From NCBI GenBank assembly GCA_964522045.1, contig CAZFSF010000010.1:1-34022 (forward strand): 34,022 nucleotides of DNA, given 5' to 3'. Positions 17,087 through 25,529 of this stretch are shown piece by piece (the stretch's first letter is position 1; each line of letters begins with the position of its first letter). The notes beneath the pieces were generated by a model. The model saw only the letters and a list, made by a program, of their open reading frames with translations. It was not told the DNA's origin and did no database searches. The DNA comes from Desulfacyla sp964522045. Lineage in GTDB: Bacteria > Desulfobacterota > DSM-4660 > Desulfatiglandales > Desulfatiglandaceae. The translations under genes and the position numbers were made by a program.

Positions 17087-17682
17087 TGGCCAGAGGAAAA
17101 AGAAAAGCCGCGAGGCAGGAGATTATTTTTACAGGTTTTGGCGGCCAGGGGATCATCCTGGCAGGTCGCATTCTCGGCAAGGCGGCGGTCATCGGTGACC
17201 ACAGGGAGAGCACCTTGGTCCAGGCATATGGACCCGAGGCACGTGGCGGGGCATGCAGCGCCCAGGTGACTATAGACGACCAGCCTATTCATTATCCTTA
17301 CGTGAGGAGACCTGATGTCTTAGCATGTATGTCTCAGGGTGGTTTTGACAAGTTTATTGGCCAGATGAAGGAGGGGGGGACCTTGCTGATCGACCAGGAT
17401 CTGGTTCAGCCTCAAGGTTTTGGCGGGCAGTTTTTTTCCGTGCCCTCTACTCGGATTGCCGAGGAGTTAGGAAGGAAAATGATGGCAAATATTATCATGT
17501 TGGGTTTTTTCACCGCCATAACCGGGGCGGTCTCTGTGGGTGCCGCCCGAGATGCCGTGACTGATTCGGTTCCCAAGGGGACTGAGGAAATGAATGCTAC
17601 AGCCTTCAATAAGGGTTTCGATTACGGGCTGGCCGTGCTCAAGGGACGAGAAAAGAAGGCCACTGGGAAGGCAGGAGCCTGA
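17086..17682 (+). CDS. korC: 2-oxoacid:ferredoxin oxidoreductase gamma subunit
   Basis: 198 residues with EIIFTGFGGQGIILAGRILG at the start and HSTLVQ-like ESTLVQAYGPEARGG after it, the standard gamma-subunit pattern (PF01558). The ATG at 17086 overlaps the korB stop as TAATG; a frame opening at 17041 would run far into korB and is not used. The next gene, the large flavoprotein, begins two bases after its stop, which ties the Hdr-like genes firmly to the Kor complex. Confidence 0.92.
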   Translation: MARGKRKAARQEIIFTGFGGQGIILAGRILGKAAVIGDHRESTLVQAYGPEARGGACSAQVTIDDQPIHYPYVRRPDVLACMSQGGFDKFIGQMKEGGTLLIDQDLVQPQGFGGQFFSVPSTRIAEELGRKMMANIIMLGFFTAITGAVSVGAARDAVTDSVPKGTEEMNATAFNKGFDYGLAVLKGREKKATGKAGA

Positions 17683-17684
17683 AG

Positions 17685-20600
17685 ATGACACGCCCAAAAG
17701 ACCGTCTGTACAGAGTACTTATCATAGGAGCAACACCGGCAGGGATAGCGGCTGCCAGTAAATTAGGGGAACTGGGCATCCCCGTGACTCTCGTGGACTC
17801 TGATCCCGATTTAGACCAGAAATTAGGCAATGAAGAATGGCGGCTGGCCTCTGGCGTACCCCTGAATTATGCGTACCGGCCCGGTTTAATAAGAATTTTG
17901 CGTAATCCCATCATCCGTTGCGTCCTCCCTGCCCGGGTCCTTTCCATCAAGCACACACCTCAAGGATTCCGCGCAAAGATACAAACCTCCCAGACATTTA
18001 TTGATCCTGAACAGTGCGTCCTGTGCGGGCGCTGCTTTGAGATCTGTCCTGTTTCCCTCCCGGATGGAGGAAAGCCGATACGGTTTGGCCCGAGGACGGC
18101 CCTTCCGGGAAGACCGGTTATCGATAAGAGGCAGCAGCCGTTATGCCAGGCCTCCTGCCCCTTAGGAGTCAATGCCCAGGCCTATATAGCCCTCACAAGG
18201 GCCGGTAGATTTCAAGAGGCACTCGATGTCGTCAGAAAGGATAATGTCCTGCCCGGGATATGTGGAAGGGTGTGCACCCACCCCTGTGAAGAGGTCTGCA
18301 GGCGGGGAGACTTAGATGAACCGATCTCCATAAGAGATATCAAGCGTTTTGTGGCAGATTACGAAATTTCCAACCCTCATGATTCGGTATCCGCGGAAAT
18401 CGAGCGGAGAGATGAAAGGATCGCTGTCATCGGATCAGGACCCGCTGGATTGGCGGCGGCCGCCGATTTGGCCCGTCTTGGATATAATGTAACCGTCTTT
18501 GAGAAAGAGGCCAAGGCGGGTGGTCTCCTTCGCTATGGGATCGGCCCTCATCGTCTACCGAGAGATATCCTCGATTATGAGCTTGAATATATTCGAAATA
18601 TAGGTGTTCAGTTTGCAACCTCCTATGGTGTTGATCTTTCCGGTTCTTTCAGTAACCTGAAAGAGGATTTCGATGCAGTGATATTGACCGTTGGTTCCTG
18701 GGCCGACAGACGGCTCGGGGTGCCGGGGGAGGAATTAGAGGGTGTAGAGGGGTGTCTTTCTGTCTTGAACAGTCTCTATCGTGAAGATTGGGACACTAAA
18801 GAGCCAGAGGTCCCGCGAAACGGAGATGCTAAGGCAGAAGCGTTGGCTGTAATCGGCGATGGCAATGCCGCCTTTGACTTAGCGCGCGCCATGAGGCGTT
18901 TGGGCGCCAATGTTACGATCGTATCGTGGTTTTCCGAAGACCTTGTCCCGGCAGACAGTGAAGAGATCGAGCAGGCCAAGGATGAAGGGATCGCAATTGT
19001 GGATGGAACACAGGTGACAGCCTTTGTGGGCACAAATGGAAGGCTGGATCACCTGAGCTGCAGACCCACAAGACCGGGGAAACCTGACCTTAACGGGATA
19101 CGATGGCCGGTGATTATTCAGGAGTCTGAGCCATTTGACCTCAAGTTTGACAGGGCCATTGTGGCGATTGGCCAGGCCGGATCGTTTCCGTTGGGAGAAC
19201 CATCAAAGGGAGATCGTGCTTCAGCCGGACCTAAGATTACCCCTCACGGATTTTTAGAGGTTGATGAAGAAGGGCGCACGAGCGTTCCCGGTGTCCATGC
19301 CGCCGGTGATGCCGTCAATGGCCCCTCCACCGTGGTGGAGGCCATGGCCTCCGGGAGGGCAGTGGCCCGTTCGGTTCACATGGAGCTTAGTGGTGGCGAA
19401 GCAGCAGTGATGGAGTCATCACGACCTGAAGATAGGGACTTCCCCGAGATCCCGTCAGACATACCTTCTGTTGCCCGACCGACCATGCCTGAAAGACAGC
19501 CCTCTGTAAGAACGGACAATTTCTCGGAAGTGGCATTAGGCCTGAGCGAATCTCAGGTCATATTTGAGGCGGAACGTTGTCTCCAGTGCGGAATATGTTC
19601 CGAATGTCTCCTCTGCACTGACGCCTGCAGCACCTTAGGGGCTATTAATCACTTAGAGCAACCTGAAAAAAGTGTGGAGCATGCAGGAGTGGTGATTATT
19701 GCTGACCCAGAGGCAGCCCCTGCTGTCAAGGGAGAGGACGTGATCAGGGCCTATGGCCCCAAGGCCGCCAAATCAGATGTGTACGCCATGATCATACGCG
19801 GCTTTGCCGCTGCCGCCAATGCCATGGTCCTGTTAGGAGGCGCATCCCAGAGGACGAGAGGTCGAGGGGTTTCCTTCTTGCCGCCTGACCCCGAGCTGTC
19901 GCCTGAAATTCGCATAGGGGTCTTTGTATGCCGGTGTAACGACGCATTTGGCTGGCTTAATGAGATGGACCAATATGTGGAGGGTCTGACACGGAAGGAA
20001 GAGATAGTCCATGCTGAAATCATGCCTTCTGCCTGCGTGCCGGAAGGGACTGCAGCTATTTTGAAGGCTATTCGTGAAAAGGGTCTTACCCGGGTGGTCC
20101 TTGCCTCCTGCGTGTGCTGCCCCCTCGACTTTGTATGCAGCGCCTGCACGGATCAGAGAAGCCGCCTGAAAGACGCACTCTTTCATGGGACAGGGATCAG
20201 CCGGGCCATGGTTGAAACCTGCAACTTAAGGGGTGAGGCGCTGCGGTATCTTATGGAAGACAGCACTACTGCCCTGACGAGTTTTACAGGGCTGATCGAC
20301 CGATCCGTTAACAGGGCCAAGGGTTTGAGGCCTCTTCCGGCCCCGGTGAGGACCTATAATTTTGCTACTGCGGTAATCGGTGAGTCAGAATCAGTCGTAA
20401 ACAGCGCTCAAACCCTTGCCTCTGCCGGGCTTGAGGTCTTTATGTTCGGAAGTGAGGACAGGCCATTAACAAAAAAGCTGTCCCATACCAATATACACTG
20501 TTTTGAGGGGTCTGAGGTCACCGGTATGAGCGGTACATTGGGTAATTTCCAGATCTTTGTGAAAACAGAAGAATTCTCTCAGGTTATACAGGTAGGTGCC

Positions 20601-21101
20601 ATAATCTTAGGAGAAAAGGCAAGAGGACGGATACCTTATATGTTCCAGAAGGGGCTCCCGAGCAGTATACTGACATCCTCAATCCAAAAACGCGGGACTC
20701 CCGGGATACCCTTTGCCTATCCAGGGACAACCTCTATAGCAGGCCTTTTTAAGGCCTACCCGCCCGGCATTCACGTATCTAAACGGAAAACAGGCTCTGC
20801 CGCGGCTGCTCTTGCTGCGGCAATTATGCCTCGGGGCCCAAGGCAGAGCAAAGGATTTACCGTAGTGGTGGACAAAGATCTTTGCCGAGGATGCGGGCGC
20901 TGTATCAAGACCTGTCCATATCAAGCGGTTACCCTGCAAGAAAATAGAGTGGGTGGGTGGTATGCGATGGTAGACGAGGCCCTCTGTAAGGGGTGCGGCA
21001 ACTGCATCTCCGTATGCCCGTCAAACGCGGCTGACAGCCCTTATCGGAACCAGAAGTATCTCGAGCAATTGCTTGGAGAGGTTCTTGTAGAAACCGGTTA
21101 A
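17685..21101 (+). CDS. Large multidomain Fe-S flavoprotein: GltD/NfnB-like core fused to HdrA-like modules
   Basis: 1138 residues, unusually long. Order by residue: 1-100, a truncated HdrA-like dinucleotide-binding piece (VLIIGATPAG); 111-121, CVLCGRCFEIC; 154-205, the Cys-rich entry of GltD/NfnB (CQASCPLG, GICGRVCTHPCEEVC); 245-565, the FAD and NAD(P)H domains (VIGSGPAGLAAA near 250, VIGDGNAAFD near 390, GVHAAGDAVNGPSTVVEAMASG at the end, split here); about 631, CLQCGICSECLLC; 740-1000, a second HdrA-like stretch (IGVFVCRCND) whose nucleotide-binding loop is lost; 1067 and 1101, two ferredoxin motifs. It starts two bases after korC. It probably links ferredoxin from Kor to NAD(P)H and to the Hdr proteins. 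I know of no single characterised protein with this order. Soluble, no membrane helix. Confidence 0.85.
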   Translation: MTRPKDRLYRVLIIGATPAGIAAASKLGELGIPVTLVDSDPDLDQKLGNEEWRLASGVPLNYAYRPGLIRILRNPIIRCVLPARVLSIKHTPQGFRAKIQTSQTFIDPEQCVLCGRCFEICPVSLPDGGKPIRFGPRTALPGRPVIDKRQQPLCQASCPLGVNAQAYIALTRAGRFQEALDVVRKDNVLPGICGRVCTHPCEEVCRRGDLDEPISIRDIKRFVADYEISNPHDSVSAEIERRDERIAVIGSGPAGLAAAADLARLGYNVTVFEKEAKAGGLLRYGIGPHRLPRDILDYELEYIRNIGVQFATSYGVDLSGSFSNLKEDFDAVILTVGSWADRRLGVPGEELEGVEGCLSVLNSLYREDWDTKEPEVPRNGDAKAEALAVIGDGNAAFDLARAMRRLGANVTIVSWFSEDLVPADSEEIEQAKDEGIAIVDGTQVTAFVGTNGRLDHLSCRPTRPGKPDLNGIRWPVIIQESEPFDLKFDRAIVAIGQAGSFPLGEPSKGDRASAGPKITPHGFLEVDEEGRTSVPGVHAAGDAVNGPSTVVEAMASGRAVARSVHMELSGGEAAVMESSRPEDRDFPEIPSDIPSVARPTMPERQPSVRTDNFSEVALGLSESQVIFEAERCLQCGICSECLLCTDACSTLGAINHLEQPEKSVEHAGVVIIADPEAAPAVKGEDVIRAYGPKAAKSDVYAMIIRGFAAAANAMVLLGGASQRTRGRGVSFLPPDPELSPEIRIGVFVCRCNDAFGWLNEMDQYVEGLTRKEEIVHAEIMPSACVPEGTAAILKAIREKGLTRVVLASCVCCPLDFVCSACTDQRSRLKDALFHGTGISRAMVETCNLRGEALRYLMEDSTTALTSFTGLIDRSVNRAKGLRPLPAPVRTYNFATAVIGESESVVNSAQTLASAGLEVFMFGSEDRPLTKKLSHTNIHCFEGSEVTGMSGTLGNFQIFVKTEEFSQVIQVGAIILGEKARGRIPYMFQKGLPSSILTSSIQKRGTPGIPFAYPGTTSIAGLFKAYPPGIHVSKRKTGSAAAALAAAIMPRGPRQSKGFTVVVDKDLCRGCGRCIKTCPYQAVTLQENRVGGWYAMVDEALCKGCGNCISVCPSNAADSPYRNQKYLEQLLGEVLVETG

Positions 21102-21284
21102 GCGATTTCTGGATACTGGATGCTGGATACTGGATGTAGGATGGATGATCAGGATGGTTGGATGATTGATTCGTGGCGGTGTTCCTTACGCCTTGAGCCT
21201 TACGCCTTTGTCAGATACACGATACAGGATAGATGATGCAGAAAGCAGGACAACAAATGACAAATGACAAACGACAGATGACAG
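21102..21284. repeat. Degenerate short-period repeats in spacer, running into the next start codon
   Basis: The spacer is built of GGATACTGGATG-type repeats (21109-21140), then of 7-base units TGACAAA/TGACAGA (about 21257-21290) that reach into the first codons of the next gene. ATGs at 21257, 21264, 21278 and 21285 recur every 7 or 14 bases and therefore fall in different frames. Related 7-base repeats occur in the spacers at 22869-22890 and 25341-25528. Confidence 0.8.
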
Positions 21285-22868
21285 ATGACAGATTCTAATA
21301 TCATACTTTTCATGTGCAACTGGGGGCCGCATGCGGCGTATCAAACTCTTCAGGACAACGGGTCGCAGATCCCCGACAATATCAAGATGGTGCGAATTCC
21401 ATGTACAGGAAGGATCAGCAAGGCCCTCCTCTTTAAGTCCTTTGAAATGGGTGCGAACGGTGTCGCCCTGATAGGGTGTGAACCGGGTTCATGCCGGTAT
21501 GGAACAGGGACTACCAACGCACAAGAGAATGTGGAGGATACCCGGGGCATCATAGAGCTGTTAGGTCTGGGAAAAGATCGCCTTCGTTTAGCCACCTTTC
21601 TGCCCGATGAATCGGAACGTCTCCTTGAGTTTCTGCAACGCTTTTCAAGGGAAATAAGGGAGATGGGCACCAGCCCGATAAGGCCGGCCACGGAATCGAT
21701 GCCAGTGGCTGAAAGGGACGAGGCCATTAAAAAAATTGTATCTACCCACGATGTTTATGCCTGCCAGGACTGTGGGAAATGTTCGTCTGCCTGTCCCCTG
21801 ACCCTCGCAGGAAGGCCTTTCTCCCCAAGGGCCACTGCGAATGCCGTGATCGCTGGAGACATCGATTCTTCTTTAGTGCAAGAAGACGTCTGGTCCTGCC
21901 TGACCTGTGGACTATGTTATGATCGGTGTCCCTCTGCAGTAGATTTCTCCGGGTTTATTCGGGATCTGCGTGATATACTGGTAAGGAGTGGTTCTGACAG
22001 ACATGCATCCCATGGCGGGTTTTTTCATTCACTGATGCGGACAATGACATCAAAGGATCTTGAAGTAAGACAGTGGGAATGGCTTCCCGGGGACGTTCGG
22101 ACAGATCCTGATAGCAAGACCCTGTTCTTCGGAGGATGCGCCCCCTACTTTGATATCTTTTTTAGAACCTATTTGGGGGTACAAACACGTGATATCCTTT
22201 TGGACAGTCTTCGACTTCTCAATTTTTTCGACATCCATCCTGCGCTGCTCAAGAATGAGCGATGCTGCGGACATGACCTTCTATGGTCGGGGGACAGGGC
22301 GAATTTCCTGAGATTGGCAAAACTGAACGCGGAAGCGATCAATGACTTAGGAATAGAGGAGGTCATAACGGCCTGCCCCGAATGTTACAGGACCCTTCTT
22401 AGAGACTATCCTGAACAGGGGGTTGACCTTAATTGCAAGGTCACTCACATCTTCGATCTCTTGGAAAAAGAGATTGATAAGGGGGCTGTGGGCTTCAAAA
22501 AATTTGACAAGAAATTGACTTTTCAGGACCCATGCAGGTTGAGCCGTTTTGAGAATCGCCCCGATCTGCCGAGGAAGCTGATCAACCGGCTTAATCCGGA
22601 TTCCTTTAATGAGATGCAGGGCAGTGGAACCAGCGCAATATGCTGCGGCAACAGTGCCTGGACCGGATGCGATTCATTCAGTAAGGTGCTTCAGGTTAAG
22701 CGTATCCGACAGGCCCATGATACAGGTAGCGATCTGCTGATCACTGCCTGCCCCAAGTGTCAGATCCATCTCCGCTGCGCAATGGAGGACCCATTCCTCG
22801 GAGAAGAGCTTAATATGGATATGCTTGATCTCACGAGCCTTTTGGCCAGGACCATACAGTGGGAGTAA
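21285..22868 (+). CDS. MvhD-HdrC-HdrB fusion protein
   Basis: 527 residues in three parts. Residues 1-130 resemble MvhD/FlpD (PF02662): NIILFMCNWGPHAAYQ, RIPCTGRISKALLFKSF, GCEPGSCRYGTG; the second Cys of the usual CNWC is Gly. Two HdrC-type [4Fe-4S] motifs follow at about 160 (CQDCGKCSSAC) and 205 (CLTCGLCYDRC). Two HdrB/HdrD-type CCG domains end the protein: Cys near 284, CCGHD 327, CPEC 364; and DPC 419, CCG 453, CPKC 489. All cysteines are present, so the noncubane cluster site of HdrB should be intact. In methanogens these are separate subunits. It likely docks on the HdrA encoded next and receives its electrons. The ATG at 21285 lacks a Shine-Dalgarno and lies in a 7-base repeat. Confidence 0.85.
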   Translation: MTDSNIILFMCNWGPHAAYQTLQDNGSQIPDNIKMVRIPCTGRISKALLFKSFEMGANGVALIGCEPGSCRYGTGTTNAQENVEDTRGIIELLGLGKDRLRLATFLPDESERLLEFLQRFSREIREMGTSPIRPATESMPVAERDEAIKKIVSTHDVYACQDCGKCSSACPLTLAGRPFSPRATANAVIAGDIDSSLVQEDVWSCLTCGLCYDRCPSAVDFSGFIRDLRDILVRSGSDRHASHGGFFHSLMRTMTSKDLEVRQWEWLPGDVRTDPDSKTLFFGGCAPYFDIFFRTYLGVQTRDILLDSLRLLNFFDIHPALLKNERCCGHDLLWSGDRANFLRLAKLNAEAINDLGIEEVITACPECYRTLLRDYPEQGVDLNCKVTHIFDLLEKEIDKGAVGFKKFDKKLTFQDPCRLSRFENRPDLPRKLINRLNPDSFNEMQGSGTSAICCGNSAWTGCDSFSKVLQVKRIRQAHDTGSDLLITACPKCQIHLRCAMEDPFLGEELNMDMLDLTSLLARTIQWE

Positions 22869-22918
22869 GGATTGATGATTGACGATTGAAGACCCGCCTA
22901 TTAGATTCAGAGGGAAAA

Positions 22919-25345
22919 ATGGAACAGAATGTAGTTGTAAAGGGAGATGAAAACTTTGAGGAAAAGGTCCGTATAGGGGTCTATGTCTGCCATTGTGGTT
23001 TGAACATTGCGCAGACAGTAGATTGCCAGAGGGTGGCCGAGACCGCCTCTCTCTTAGACGACGTGACTATTTCAAAGGATATCGGCTATGCCTGCTCCGA
23101 GCCTGGGCAGCAGCAGATCAAAGATGATATTCTTGAACATGGTCTGAACCGGGTAGTCGTGGCGTCATGTTCGCCAAGGCTGCACGAACCCACCTTCAGG
23201 AAGATGCTTCAGTCGGCCGGAATCAATCCCTACCTCTTAGAGATGGCCAACCTTCGTGAACAGTGTAGCTGGGTCCACATGAATGAGCCCGATGCGGCCA
23301 CCAATAAGGCCGAAGACCTGGTAAAGATGGCCGTATCTCGCATTCGCCTGCTCCAGCCCCTTAAGGAAGATACCCTCCCCCTCACCAAACGGACCCTGAT
23401 CATTGGAGGTGGTGTGGCAGGCATTCAGGCGGCCCTCGACCTTGCAGACAATGGATATGATGTGGTTTTAGTGGAGAAAAGGCCTACAATCGGCGGGGTT
23501 ATGGCCCAGTTAGATAAGACCTTTCCCACCATGGACTGTTCCATCTGAATACTTGGACCGAAGATGACGGATGTCGGTCGACATCCTAAAATCACACTTC
23601 ACACCCTCAGCGAAGTGGTAGACGTCAAGGGCTATGTGGGTAATTTCCATGTCAACATCCTGAAAAGGGCCCGCTACGTTGATGAAAAGGAATGTACTGC
23701 CTGCGGGGACTGTGCCACGGTCTGCCCTGTTGTCCGGCCTGATGAGTTCAATTTGGGCCTTTCATCCCGGCGGGCTATTTTTACACCCTTTCCACAGGCC
23801 GTGCCCTCCTCCTATGTCATCAACGTAAATGAGTGCCTCGGCCACAACCCTGTTGTCTGCGCCAAGTGCATAGAGGCCTGTGATAAGGGCTGCATTGACT
23901 TTCACATGTCTGACAAGGAGATCGTGGAGGATGTAGGTACGATTGTGGTCGCCACCGGTTTAGAAGTATATGATCCGACTGAGCTTGACGAATACGCTTA
24001 TGCAAGATTTGAAAACGTCCTTACCAGCCTTGAATTTGAACGTCTCATCAATGCGGGTGGGCCTACCAAGGGAGAAGTCCTGCGTCCCACAGACCTGCAA
24101 CCCCCGAGATCTATAGGATTTGTGCAGTGCGTAGGCTCACGATCGGCCAAGAAAGGTGCGAACTACTGCTCTAATGTCTGCTGTATGAACACCGTAAAGA
24201 GCACACTCATGCTTAAAGAGCACTACCCTGACATTGATATCAAGGTTTTTTATATTGATATAAGGGCCTTTGGAAAGGGGTTTGAGGACCTCTATATGCG
24301 GAGTCGGAGGTCAGGAGTGCATTACCTGAGGGGCCTTCCGGGCACGGTTGAAGAAGCCTCTGATAAAGGCTTGAAGGTGTCAATAGAGAACACTGCCACG
24401 GGCAAACTCGAAACTCACCACTTGGATATGCTTGTATTGGCCCTTGGGATTAAACCCGCTTCAAGTACGCAACGGCTCCAGGAGATATTAGGTCTCCAGC
24501 TTACCCCGGACGGATTCTTTTTGGAGGCCCACCCTAAGCTGCAACCGGTGGACGCAGCAACCCGGGGGGTCTTCTACGCCGGGTGTGCGGAAGGGCCAAA
24601 GGATATCAAGGAAAGCGTTACCCAGGCCTCTGCCGCGGCAGCGCGCGCGATCCGGCTAATGCACAGGGGAGAAATTACCACCGAACCGATTACTTCGATG
24701 GTGGTGGAGGAACATTGCAAGTCATGTGGAAAATGCGCAGAGGTCTGCCCCTATAACGCCATTAAAGTAGATGTCAAGAGAAAGACACCCGCCGTGGTCA
24801 ATACAGCGGCCTGTGCCGGGTGTGGAACCTGCGCTGCCGAGTGCCCGTTCAGCGCTATTATCATGAACCATTTCACAGACGAGCAGATCTTAAACCAGGT
24901 CGAGGCGTTACTTGAAGAAAAGCCCAAGGAAAAGATCTTGGCCTTTGCGTGTAACTGGTGTTCCTATGCGGGGGCTGACTATGCAGGTGTATCCAGGCTA
25001 CAGTACCCACCTAATGTGCGCCTTATCCGCACCATGTGCTCGGGTAGGGTGGATGAAAAATTTATATGGGAAGGATTTCTCAAGGGAGCCCCTGTTATTT
25101 TGGTCAGCGGCTGCCATATCGGCGACTGCCACTACATTGACGCAAACCACTGGACAGAAAAACGGATAAAAAAGATACACAAGAAGATGTCCAAGTTGGG
25201 GATTCGTCCGGAGCGGCTTCAGTTGGAATGGATCAGCGCCGCAGAAGGTGTCCGCTTTGCCGATGTCATGCAACGGATGGAGGTTCTCAGGGGTGGCGTG
25301 ACTTCCGAGGAGATCGCCGGGACAATAGAGACCCTTAAGGGATGA
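22919..25345 (+). CDS. hdrA: HdrA-like flavoprotein with C-terminal MvhD domain, predicted selenoprotein (Sec210 at TGA 23546-23548)
   Basis: 808 residues read through a single in-frame TGA at codon 210. Order: HdrA N-terminal domain (IGVYVCHCGLNIAQTVD), FAD loop GGGVAGIQAALDLA (about 163), then TMDCSI-U-ILGPKMTDVGRHP, where other HdrA proteins have Cys in DCSIC; ferredoxin-like CTACGDC (about 260); flavoprotein core; two [4Fe-4S] motifs (601, 632); and an MvhD domain with intact CNWCSYAGAD (678) and GCHIGDCHY (731). Sec at this position is known from HdrA of selenium-using methanogens. A hairpin lies at the right distance behind the TGA. HdrA carries the FAD that bifurcates electrons in the Hdr-Mvh complex. 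The ATG at 22919 has AGAGGG upstream; a TTG at 22886 is also in frame. Usual gene finders would split it at the TGA. Confidence 0.88.
23546..23586 (+). promoter_or_regulatory. Recoded TGA (Sec) with SECIS-like hairpin
   Basis: From 23569 to 23586 a perfect 7-bp stem GGATGTC/GACATCC encloses the loop GGTC, which sits 28 to 31 bases after the TGA. As I recall, the E. coli fdhF SECIS loop also contains GGUC. Stem length, loop and distance all fit a bacterial SECIS. Drawn by eye. Confidence 0.75.
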
Positions 25346-25507
25346 TTGAATATTGAATATTGAATATTTTTCCTTCGACCTTCCAAATTATCTGTAGACG
25401 TCTCGGCCTCAGTACTTACCTGGATCAACGTTGCGCGTTAAAACCTTCGAATTGCACGAAAGAATCCTAACCATTTCCCAAATGGCAGGTCGCAATATTC
25501 AATCATC
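25341..25507. repeat. 15-bp perfect inverted repeat enclosing the hdrA-ampG spacer
   Basis: GATGATTGAATATTG at 25341-25355 (covering the hdrA stop) is the exact reverse complement of CAATATTCAATCATC at 25493-25507. The outer copies extend into 7-base repeats on both sides. Inside lies a smaller hairpin, CCATTT-CCC-AAATGG (25471-25485). It may be a small mobile or repeat element, or it may protect or end the hdr transcript. No T-run terminator is seen. Confidence 0.8.
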
Positions 25508-25529
25508 AATCGTCAATAGTCAATTCTAA

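Noticed and set aside
21102..21284. CRISPR array
   Set aside because: Repeats are 7 to 12 bases, degenerate and without spacers.
22919..23548. A truncated HdrA fragment followed by a separate gene at 23564
   Set aside because: The frame is kept across the TGA and the HdrA motif continues directly (DCSI-U-ILGPKM), with a suitable hairpin.
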